DNA of 34,683 nucleotides, taken from positions 1-34,683 of the forward strand of contig CANGZD010000018.1 in assembly GCA_947458875.1 (NCBI GenBank), written 5' to 3'. This DNA is from Sphingobacteriaceae bacterium. GTDB lineage: Bacteria; Bacteroidota; Bacteroidia; Sphingobacteriales; Sphingobacteriaceae. The number at the start of each line of letters is the position of its first letter. Within the stretch, counting starts at the first letter, position 1. A program made the position numbers and the translations under genes. The notes below the pieces were generated by a model, which worked only from the letters and a program-made list of their open reading frames with translations, was not told the DNA's origin and made no database searches. Below, piece after piece: positions 24,265-31,261 of the stretch.

Positions 24265-25047
24265 TTAAATATCTAAGTGGAAACGATCGGTATCTCTCAG
24301 AAAAGGGAAGATCCTTCTCGATTTAGTGATTTCCTCCTTGCTGATGCTGAAGGTGTACAAATCTTCATCATTCGGTTTGTAATACACTACGTTGCCGTTT
24401 GGTGCAATACACATGGAACCGCCAGAATGGAAGACTTCATTGCCATCATGTCCTACCCGGTTGACAGCCACTACGTATGCCTGATTTTCGATGGCCCGAG
24501 CCGGTACCAGCGTACGCCAATGAAGGGCCCGTTTATCGGGCCAACTGGCAACCAATAGTAAAATATCATAAGGATCTTGCGGATCATTTCTTAACCAGAC
24601 AGGGAAACGCAAATCGTAGCAGATGGACAGGCAGATTTTCCATTCGTTAAGCATGACGAACTTTTTGGCTGTCCCACAACTAAAATGCTTGTCTTCATCG
24701 CCTAAACCAAACAAATGTCGCTTATCATACTGCTCATAACTACCATCCGGACGCATCCAGATCAATCTATTGTAAAATTTGCCGGCTTCTTTAATGATGA
24801 GACTTCCGGTAATTACGGCATTATATTTCTGTGCCTGGTGCTGCATCCATAGCATGGTTTGCCCACCCATTTCTTCTGCCAGCTTTTCGGTATTCATAGA
24901 GAAACCAGTATTGAACATTTCGGGCAGAACAATTAAATCGGTGTGCTCTCTGATTGCAGATAGACGCAAAGCCAGGTTATGCAAATTTTTTTCGGGGTTC
25001 TCCCAAAATAAATAGGCCTGAAAAGTGGTGATTTTTAGTGTCTCCAT
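24265..25047 (-). CDS. Nitrilase-superfamily omega-amidase-like hydrolase (YafV type)
   Basis: The 260-residue C-N hydrolase has the full catalytic triad Glu43 (VLPEMFNTGF), Lys109 (YDKRHLFG) and Cys143 (LSICYDLRFPV). The MFNTGFSMNTE segment and RHLFGLGDEDKHFSCG are typical of YafV/omega-amidase enzymes, which hydrolyse alpha-ketoglutaramate and alpha-ketosuccinamate in the cytosol. The gene starts 16 bp after the stop of a YbdL-type aminotransferase, and this partner favours omega-amidase: glutamine transamination yields alpha-ketoglutaramate, which the amidase turns to alpha-ketoglutarate. A general aliphatic amidase is the alternative. Confidence 0.88.
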   Translation of the reverse strand: METLKITTFQAYLFWENPEKNLHNLALRLSAIREHTDLIVLPEMFNTGFSMNTEKLAEEMGGQTMLWMQHQAQKYNAVITGSLIIKEAGKFYNRLIWMRPDGSYEQYDKRHLFGLGDEDKHFSCGTAKKFVMLNEWKICLSICYDLRFPVWLRNDPQDPYDILLLVASWPDKRALHWRTLVPARAIENQAYVVAVNRVGHDGNEVFHSGGSMCIAPNGNVVYYKPNDEDLYTFSISKEEITKSRRIFPFLRDTDRFHLDI

Positions 25048-25063
25048 CAGCGTGACATAATTT

Positions 25064-26209
25064 TTAAACTTTCATGAGTGCTTCGGCGGCTTTTTCTAAG
25101 GTCGCTTCTTTTTTAGCAAAACAAAAACGGAGCAGATGATGATCGGTATTTTTTGAATAGAACGCAGAAACGGGAATGCTGGCAACTCCATGCTCTTTAA
25201 CGAGCCTGGCTGCAAAATCAATATCTGATTCTTTAGAAATATCTTGATAAGAAACCAATTGGAAGTATGATCCATGGCAATCCATCAGCTGAAAGCGACT
25301 CCCCGTAATCAGTTTTCTGAAAAAATCTCTTTTTTCCTGAAATAAGACCCCCAAGTCCTCAAAATCTTCTTTTTTCTTTAAATAGGCAGCAATGGCATGC
25401 TGCAGGGGTGTATTCACACTGAAAACCATGAACTGATGTATTTTCCTGAACTCCTTCATCAATGTCTCCGGAGCCAGGCAATAACCAATTTTCCAGCCCG
25501 TGGTATGAAATAATTTACCAAAGGAGGCTACAATCAAACTGCGTTCTTTTAATTCCGGATATTTCGCCATGCTCAAATGTTTCTTTTCATCAAAAATGAG
25601 ATGTTCGTAAACCTCGTCGCTTAAGATCAAAATATTGGTATTCCGGGTAATTTTTTGCAGTTGTTGCAGGTCTTCTTCGGTCCATACCATTCCGGTCGGA
25701 TTGTGGGGCGTATTGATGATGATCATACGCGTATTGCCATTGGTCAGTTTTTGCACCTGTGTCCAGTCAATCGCGAAATCAGGCGGATTTAAAGGCATGT
25801 ATTTTACCATGCCACCCATGGCTTTAACCGCAGGAGCATAGCAATCATAGGCTGGTTCAAATATGATGACTTCATCATTAGCCTGAACAAAGGCCGTTAT
25901 AGCCGTAAAAATAGCCTGTGTGCCGCCAGCGGTAACGGTCACTTCATCATCAGGGTGGTAATCGGCCCCATGTAAACGATTTACTTTGGCTGCAATCTGT
26001 TCCCTCAAGTCCAACAAACCGGGCATGGGTGCGTATTGGTTGTATCCCGCATCGTATGATTTTTTAACCAATGCCAGCAATTCCGGATCACAATCGAAAT
26101 CGGGGAAGCCCTGCGAGAGATTGATCGCCTGGTGCTCATTGGCCATCTGAGTCATCACTGAAAAGATAGATGGGCCAATGCCTTGTAGTTTAGAGTAAAT
26201 TTGGATCAA
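25064..26209 (-). CDS. ybdL: Methionine/glutamine aminotransferase (YbdL/KAT-I family)
   Basis: A PLP fold-type I enzyme of 381 residues. Visible blocks are AINLSQGFPDFDCDPEL, YDAGYNQYAPMPGLLDLREQ, VTVTAGGTQAIFTAI, INTPHNPTGMVW (Asn/Pro contact), ILSDEVYEHLIF, and ASFGKLFHTTGWKIGY with Lys232 as the Schiff-base lysine; the C-terminus is RFCFAKKEATLEKAAEAL. The family transaminates methionine, its keto acid KMTB, glutamine and aromatic amino acids. The start is TTG at 26209 because no ATG lies upstream of the conserved SKLQGIGPSIFSVM region. It forms a pair with the omega-amidase-like gene (16-bp gap), the known tandem for KMTB transamination in methionine salvage. It faces away from yhhQ with a 75-bp gap. 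Confidence 0.92.
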   Translation of the reverse strand: MIQIYSKLQGIGPSIFSVMTQMANEHQAINLSQGFPDFDCDPELLALVKKSYDAGYNQYAPMPGLLDLREQIAAKVNRLHGADYHPDDEVTVTAGGTQAIFTAITAFVQANDEVIIFEPAYDCYAPAVKAMGGMVKYMPLNPPDFAIDWTQVQKLTNGNTRMIIINTPHNPTGMVWTEEDLQQLQKITRNTNILILSDEVYEHLIFDEKKHLSMAKYPELKERSLIVASFGKLFHTTGWKIGYCLAPETLMKEFRKIHQFMVFSVNTPLQHAIAAYLKKKEDFEDLGVLFQEKRDFFRKLITGSRFQLMDCHGSYFQLVSYQDISKESDIDFAARLVKEHGVASIPVSAFYSKNTDHHLLRFCFAKKEATLEKAAEALMKV

Positions 26210-26284
26210 GTTCGGTGTGATATTAAACTTTAAATATAGGATAACTATTAAAAAATACCTTACTTTAAGTCATAAACCTGAATC

Positions 26285-27055
26285 ATGACTTACAAAAGCA
26301 AGGAGAGCCGCCTTCTACTGATACTGGGCACATTTTTCGTCGCCAACGCTATTTTAGCCGAATTTATTGGCGTAAAAATCTTTTCGGTCGAAAGTTCACT
26401 CGGTTTAAATAAGTTCGACATCGATTTGTTTGGCGTTCCCGATTTGTCTTTTAACATGTCGGCAGGGGTGTTAACCTGGCCCTTGGTCTTTATCATGACC
26501 GATATCATTAACGAATACTTCGGATTGAAACAGGTAAGGTTCCTCTCCATTTTAGCCTCGGTGCTCATTGTTTTTGCTTTTTTAGTCATTGGATGGGCCA
26601 TTAGTCTTTCTCCGGCAGATTTTTGGATCAATCAGAACATGGAAGGGCAGCCCTTGAACATGAACTTGGCATTTAAAGCCATTTTTGGACAAGGCATGTG
26701 GATCATTGTAGGTTCCATCACCGCATTTTTGATTGGTCAAATTGCCGACGTCATGATTTTTCATAAAATCAAAGTGCTCACCGGCGAAAGGGGACTTTGG
26801 TTGAGAGCAACCGGATCCACCCTGGTTTCTCAGTTCATAGACAGTTTTGTGGTTATTTTCATCGCATTCTACCTCAACCCCCAATACAATTGGAGTTGGC
26901 AAATGGTAGCTGCCATCGGTCTGGTAAACTATACCTATAAATTTTTAGTGGCCTTGGGTATGACGCCTATTTTGTACTTAGTACATGCTGTCATTGATCA
27001 ATTTTTGGGAAAAGACCTGTCGCACAAAATGCTGAAAGAAGCGGCAAAAAATTAA
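26285..27055 (+). CDS. yhhQ: Queuosine precursor transporter (YhhQ/VUT family)
   Basis: This 256-residue membrane protein matches the Vut_1/YhhQ family, which takes up preQ0/preQ1 or queuine for queuosine tRNA modification. Family blocks are NAILAEFIGVKIFSVE at the first helix, VLTWPLVFIMTDIINEYFGL, GQIADVMIFHKIK, TLVSQFIDSFVVIFIAFYL, and NYTYKFLVALGMTPILYLVH. About six membrane helices are seen. I looked for a preQ1 riboswitch in the 75-bp upstream gap and found none. It ends 3 bp before the stop of the convergent FUSC gene, with no terminator between them. Confidence 0.93.
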   Translation: MTYKSKESRLLLILGTFFVANAILAEFIGVKIFSVESSLGLNKFDIDLFGVPDLSFNMSAGVLTWPLVFIMTDIINEYFGLKQVRFLSILASVLIVFAFLVIGWAISLSPADFWINQNMEGQPLNMNLAFKAIFGQGMWIIVGSITAFLIGQIADVMIFHKIKVLTGERGLWLRATGSTLVSQFIDSFVVIFIAFYLNPQYNWSWQMVAAIGLVNYTYKFLVALGMTPILYLVHAVIDQFLGKDLSHKMLKEAAKN

Positions 27056-27058
27056 GTT

Positions 27059-29197
27059 TTATCGAATCCCCTCAGCCAGCTTGCGGAGGTCTTTGGTCAA
27101 TTTATAGCAGAGCTGCAACTGCTCATTCAGCAGGTGTTCATTCCAGTCTTCCGGCTTAACAGGCTCAAAGTACGCCGGTATTTCCGGATAAACCGCTTTG
27201 AATTGTTCATCGCCTGGTGTTGCTAACACTTCAATGGTAGCTTGCAGATTGAACAAACATTTCCTTACCCATTTAATATGGAGCGAATTCATTTCATGGT
27301 TTTGCTCTTGTTGCAAAACACCGCTCAGGTTGGCTATATAAGAAGATAAGAGGTGATTCAGTATCGTAAACTTGCCGATATGTTTTGCATTTCCCTGCTT
27401 TTTTTTAGGTTCAGATAACATCCGCTGAAAAGAGCTGCCCAAATTAGCCGAGCTCAGGTATACCTCTTTTCTTACGAGCTTATAGTCGGTAATATCCCAG
27501 TTCTGGCCATGTATGGCTTCGGCCAGTTTCAGGCAATAAAGATAATTAGCAATCAATGCTTGTCGCATGGCCGATTTCAGCTGTCGCGATTCCCAATTGG
27601 GGAACACAAAATAGCTGGCTAAAAAGGCAATAGAAGAGCCTACCAAGGTATCGATGATGCGCTCTTTGGCCACCACAAAATTATTCTCGCCCAAAAAGCT
27701 GAATAAAATAAGCAGGTAAGGAGTTAAGAATAATACACTGATCTTGTAATTGAGCCGCTGAAAACTGTAAGCCCCAATCATACAAACCAACAATAGTAAG
27801 AACCGGATGGTTTCATCTTTAATGAGGATGATGATGGCTACCCCCAACAGGCCGCCCACCAGGGTGCCCACAATACGCTCATAATTTCGCTGTTTAGTCA
27901 AACTGAAACTGGGTTTCAAAATCACAATGATGGTCAGTAAAATCCAGTAGCTGTAATGGCCCAGCGGAAAAATTTTAGACACGGCATAACCCAGCAGGCA
28001 AACAATGGCCACCCGGAGGGAATGCCTGAAAATGGCAGAATCAAAGCTCAGGTGTTCCCTGAATATTTTTAAATCAAAATCCTGATGCGAAACAAAACGG
28101 GGGAGGTCTTTCTGACTGCGGATTTGTATGCCATCTTCCTGTTGAATGCCAAAATAGCTGTACACTTTTTCGGTTCGCCTGATCATGTTCCTGATGTTGA
28201 TCAGTATTTTCTTCAACACTAAATTGGGCAATCCAAACTCCGTTTCCACTTCATCAATACGTGCTTTGAGTTGATTCAACTCTTTCAAAAAATCCCTCGA
28301 AGGCCGCATGGACTCTTCGCTCAGCAGCTGAGCAGATAAATGATCCAGCTCATCAGACAGGCTTTTTAAGGTTTTATGTATGGCCTTCAATGCCTTGGTA
28401 TGGCCATATTTTTCTCTCAAGGATTGGTAGTCATATAAAGTGGCCATTGATTCTTCAAACAAATCGATCATATCCACCAATACCATGATCAGCTGCCTGC
28501 CATATTGATTCGGGTCTTTAATCATGCGGTCCTGAAAAAGCAAGGCCCTCAGTGCTTCCTGCTTTTCGTGAACCACCACCTGTTGGTCAATCAATTGAAT
28601 ATATTGTTTTTCTATAGCTGTTTTTTGCTGATAAAAGCCCGCCTTCAAGCGTAAATAAACAGCAATCTCCCCAATGCATTCGGCTAAAGCCTGTTGTGCC
28701 AATCGGTAAGGCCTTATTTGCGAGAGTGATAAGCTGAAAACCAGGTACCAAACTCCGCCCACTAACAATTGTGCCGCATTTTCCAGGTTGGCAACAAAAT
28801 CGCGTTTCTCATCCAGGTGCAATACCATTACTACCAATGCAGCTGTTCCAACCGCCGAGGCCCGGTTCCCAAAAACATTGAACATGGAGAAAAAGAAACA
28901 AAGCAGAAAGAGCTCCAGCCCAGCCAATAATGGATAGCGGTTGAGCAAACCCGTTAAAACAGCAGTTAAAAAGATGAATAAATTGGTGTAGAGCATCGCA
29001 TTGCGCTTGTGCAAAGCAGGCCCGGGATTATCCACAATACTCACACACAAGGCCCCCAATGAAATGGTAATGCCCAGTAAAAAGTGCCCCAGTTGCGCAA
29101 AAATTAAGGCAGGTAACACAATGCCCACACTAATTTTGAGGCCATCAGCAAAATAATGGCTGTAAATGAAATTCTTTATTTTTTGCTGGTACTTCAT
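27059..29197 (-). CDS. FUSC-family (YccS/YhfK-like) inner-membrane protein
   Basis: ATG 29197 gives 712 residues; the frame extends to 29257 but that part overlaps the cold-shock gene terminator. Two clusters of hydrophobic helices (about 20-185 and 380-535), each followed by a cytosolic helical part, match the YccS/FUSC architecture. Marks are FNVFGNRASAVGTAALVVMV and DFVANLENAAQLLVGGVWYL in the first half; in the second, YSYWILLTIIVILKPSFSLT, RNYERIVGTLVGGLLGVAI, YKISVLFLTPYLLILFSFLG and RIIDTLVGSSIAFLASYFVF are the FUSC signature. Relatives include the AaeB efflux subunit and plant aluminium-activated transporters. Efflux of aromatic acids is a precedent, but the substrate here is unknown; no AaeA partner adjoins. 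Confidence 0.9.
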   Translation of the reverse strand: MKYQQKIKNFIYSHYFADGLKISVGIVLPALIFAQLGHFLLGITISLGALCVSIVDNPGPALHKRNAMLYTNLFIFLTAVLTGLLNRYPLLAGLELFLLCFFFSMFNVFGNRASAVGTAALVVMVLHLDEKRDFVANLENAAQLLVGGVWYLVFSLSLSQIRPYRLAQQALAECIGEIAVYLRLKAGFYQQKTAIEKQYIQLIDQQVVVHEKQEALRALLFQDRMIKDPNQYGRQLIMVLVDMIDLFEESMATLYDYQSLREKYGHTKALKAIHKTLKSLSDELDHLSAQLLSEESMRPSRDFLKELNQLKARIDEVETEFGLPNLVLKKILINIRNMIRRTEKVYSYFGIQQEDGIQIRSQKDLPRFVSHQDFDLKIFREHLSFDSAIFRHSLRVAIVCLLGYAVSKIFPLGHYSYWILLTIIVILKPSFSLTKQRNYERIVGTLVGGLLGVAIIILIKDETIRFLLLLVCMIGAYSFQRLNYKISVLFLTPYLLILFSFLGENNFVVAKERIIDTLVGSSIAFLASYFVFPNWESRQLKSAMRQALIANYLYCLKLAEAIHGQNWDITDYKLVRKEVYLSSANLGSSFQRMLSEPKKKQGNAKHIGKFTILNHLLSSYIANLSGVLQQEQNHEMNSLHIKWVRKCLFNLQATIEVLATPGDEQFKAVYPEIPAYFEPVKPEDWNEHLLNEQLQLCYKLTKDLRKLAEGIR

Positions 29198-29254
29198 TTT
29201 GGAGCGGGCCACTAGCAAATTAGGAATAAAATTATGGATGGCAAATGCTAGAAA

Positions 29255-29286
29255 CAAAAAACCCCCTCCGGTGAGGGAGAGGGTTT
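29255..29286 (-). terminator. Rho-independent terminator of the cold-shock gene
   Basis: On the reverse strand a 10-bp stem AACCCTCTCC/GGAGGGGGTT (one G-U pair; 29276-29285 with 29260-29269) and a 6-base loop are followed by TTTTTT. It lies 18 bp after the csp stop and argues that the FUSC gene starts downstream of it. Confidence 0.88.
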
Positions 29287-29304
29287 GAAAAATGTATATT
29301 GTTA

Positions 29305-29502
29305 TTAACCAACAACTTTCACATTTACGGCGTTAAGGCCTTTTTTGCCATTCTCCACTTCGTATTCAACCTTGTCGTTTTCACGGATTTGGTCAATTAA
29401 ACCTGTAGTGTGCACAAAGATGTCACCTTCGCCTGATTCCGGAACAATGAATCCGAAACCTTTAGTTTCATTAAAAAACTTTACTGTACCTAATTTTTGC
29501 AT
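29305..29502 (-). CDS. Cold-shock-domain protein (CspA family)
   Basis: The OB-fold RNA/single-strand-DNA chaperone starts at ATG 29502 (65 residues), not at the TTG at 29529. RNP-1-like KGFGFIVPE and RNP-2-like DIFVHTTGL are intact, preceded by MQKLGTVKFFNETKG and ending VNVKVVG. It probably destabilises RNA secondary structure, in the cold or constitutively. The gene is transcribed alone and ends with a strong terminator; the 29503-29627 stretch between it and the DUF4142 gene would carry both promoters, but I could not pick a -7 box with confidence. Confidence 0.96.
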   Translation of the reverse strand: MQKLGTVKFFNETKGFGFIVPESGEGDIFVHTTGLIDQIRENDKVEYEVENGKKGLNAVNVKVVG

Positions 29503-29627
29503 TATTTTATTGTTATTAATTGACTGCAAGGTAGGTATTATAAAATGAATTCGGGCCGATTTTAAAAAATAAAAACATGTAGGCGGCTCAGGTGTTTGCT
29601 ATATGAACATCAATAAAATAATATCAA

Positions 29628-30191
29628 ATGAAAAAATACAGCGCATACCTCATTTTAGCCTTCGTGGCACTCGCTTTAAGTCAATGCAGAAACGCCGGAC
29701 GTAAAGACAGTACTGAAACCGCTAAAGAAACCAATGAGAAAAAGGAACTTTCCTCCGAAGAACAAGCTGATTTTCTGGTGGAAGCCGCCTCGAGCGGTAT
29801 TTGGGAAGTAGAAATGGCCAAACTAGCCGAAGAAAAGGCACAGCATGCCCGGGTCAAAAGCTTCGCTAAATTAATGCGGGATGAGCACAGTAAGCTCAAT
29901 GAAGAAATCAGGAGCTTGGCTGCAAAAAAACAGCTGACCCTGCCGGGAGTCTTAGACCCCGATCATCAAGACCACCTGGCGGAGCTCAAACGATTAAGCG
30001 GTAAAGATTTCGACAGGCGTTTAATAGAAATGATGGAAAAAGAACATGAAAATGACATCAAAGACTTTGAAGATGCCTCTGAAAATCACAAGGATAGCGA
30101 TATACAAACCTTCGCTGCCAAAACCTTGCCCTTGCTGAGGGCGCATTTAGACTCCGTAAAAATGATCAGAACCGCCATAGGAGGGAGATAA
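29628..30191 (+). CDS. DUF4142-family lipoprotein (ferritin-like helical bundle)
   Basis: The 187-residue product has a lipoprotein signal peptide MKKYSAYLILAFVALALSQC with Cys20 as the lipidated residue, then a charged linker. Residues 46-185 are four amphipathic helices (FLVEAASSGIWEVEMAKLAE, VKSFAKLMRDEHSKLNEEIR, FDRRLIEMMEKEHENDIKDF, DIQTFAAKTLPLLRAHLDSV) typical of DUF4142. Conserved acidic and His positions (RDEH and EKEHE) recall ferritin-like metal sites, but the function of the family is not settled; stress-related roles have been suggested for relatives. It is followed by a terminator at 30235-30267, so it is monocistronic. Confidence 0.9.
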   Translation: MKKYSAYLILAFVALALSQCRNAGRKDSTETAKETNEKKELSSEEQADFLVEAASSGIWEVEMAKLAEEKAQHARVKSFAKLMRDEHSKLNEEIRSLAAKKQLTLPGVLDPDHQDHLAELKRLSGKDFDRRLIEMMEKEHENDIKDFEDASENHKDSDIQTFAAKTLPLLRAHLDSVKMIRTAIGGR

Positions 30192-30722
30192 CTAGCGAAC
30201 CAATAGCAGCAAATTCGTCTATCGAATGAGCTGGAAAGCCATTCCTTTCGGGGGATGGCTTTTTTTATTTTTAAATCACCAAACCATCTTTTTTTAATTC
30301 GATAAAAAGACCCATCAGCTTAATTTTACACCATTTAAAAAATGAATGTTTTTGAGCGTAGTACCAAAATGTGGATAAATAATCGATTTGATAGATTTCT
30401 TACAAGCACTTGTATAATAATCAGTTATCATTGCTTATAATACACCATAATCAGTGAATCACATAAATTCACTTATTTGTCATAGCATTGTCTTTGAAAA
30501 TTCATATTTTTGGGACTGTGGAAATATGATAAAATATCTCATGTTTCCTCTTTTTCGAAATCATCAAGCATTTTTTCGAACACCATATTGAACCTGTCAG
30601 ATCTAAAACGATCAAAATTTGGCTTGGTTGCAGCACCCCGAAGGTGATCACTGTGACTCAGGAAAGCGAAGCTCTGGACTTATACTTGGATATTATTAGC
30701 TATTATTATTAAATTCGCTTAG
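30192..30722 (+). promoter_or_regulatory. Long non-coding leader before the polysaccharide operon, with repeats and hairpins
   Basis: After the terminator of the upstream gene, about 450 bp before ATG 30723 hold no supportable gene. Noted elements: ATAATCAGT twice (30417-30425 and 30447-30455, exactly 30 bp apart), a possible -7 box TATTTTTG (30505-30512), TTTTTCGAA twice (30551-30559 and 30572-30580, 21 bp apart), a small CACC/GGTG hairpin (30634-30646), and AAGCGAA/TTCGCTT (30664-30670 and 30714-30720), whose 3' arm ends two bases before the start codon. Their roles are unknown. Confidence 0.5.
30235..30267 (+). terminator. Rho-independent terminator after the DUF4142 gene
   Basis: AAAGCCAT (30235-30242) pairs with ATGGCTTT (30255-30262) around a 12-base interval, followed by a T-run. 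It isolates the DUF4142 gene from the polysaccharide leader. Confidence 0.82.
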
Positions 30723-31238
30723 ATGTCTAAACCTTTACTTGCTGAAAATCAGGCTTCCTGGTATGCGGTTTATACCAAGCCCCGCTGGGAAAAGAAAGTA
30801 GCTGAACTCTTGCTTAAACGCGGAATTGAACATTATTACCCATTGAATAGGGTCGTGCGTCAATGGAGCGACCGTAAAAAAGTCGTAATGGAGCCCCTTT
30901 TTAGCTCTTATGTTTTTGTGAGAGTGGCCGAAGATCGCAAATGGCAGGTGAAAGAAGTAGATGGCGTGTTAAATTACGTGTACTGGCTGGGTAAACCCGC
31001 TTCCATTCCCGATGAGGAAATTGATTTGATCAAACGTTTCCTCAACGAACACGAAAATGTGCAGGTCAAATCCAATAAATTAAAACTGAACGATAAAGTC
31101 CGCATCATTGCCGGTCCTTTTATCAATACCGAAGCCCAGGTAATTGCTTTCAAAGGCAACCAGATAGAGGTAGAGATTCCATCTTTGTCCTTGTCTTTAA
31201 CAGCTACCGTCAAAGCCTCCGCTTTAGAAATGCTATAA
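30723..31238 (+). CDS. UpxY-like transcription antiterminator (NusG paralogue)
   Basis: The 171-residue protein has an N-terminal NGN domain (about 12-105): SWYAVYTKPRWEKKVAELLL, IEHYYPLNRVVRQWSDRKKV, EPLFSSYVFVRV and VDGVLNYVYWLGKPASIPDE. A KOW-like segment follows (about 120-170): LKLNDKVRIIAGPFINTEAQ and VIAFKGNQIEVEIPSL. This is the layout of Bacteroides UpxY proteins, each of which promotes full-length transcription of its own capsule operon by acting on the 5' leader. Being the first gene of an export operon with a 531-bp untranslated leader fits that role. It is 23 bp from the next ATG. Confidence 0.9.
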   Translation: MSKPLLAENQASWYAVYTKPRWEKKVAELLLKRGIEHYYPLNRVVRQWSDRKKVVMEPLFSSYVFVRVAEDRKWQVKEVDGVLNYVYWLGKPASIPDEEIDLIKRFLNEHENVQVKSNKLKLNDKVRIIAGPFINTEAQVIAFKGNQIEVEIPSLSLSLTATVKASALEML

Positions 31239-31261
31239 AACTCAAATTGTATCTCAAAGAA

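Noticed and set aside
26210-26284. preQ1 riboswitch before the queuosine precursor transporter
   Set aside because: The 75-bp gap lacks the preQ1 pattern (C-rich loop plus A-rich tail) and any clear hairpin.
29198-29257. Upstream extension of the FUSC gene
   Set aside because: It overlaps the cold-shock terminator and starts at TTG; ATG 29197 fits the family.
30541-30591. Short frame MFPLFRNHQAFFRTPY as a leader peptide of the polysaccharide operon
   Set aside because: Only 16 codons, no repeated regulatory codons and no attenuator hairpin after it; chance is enough.
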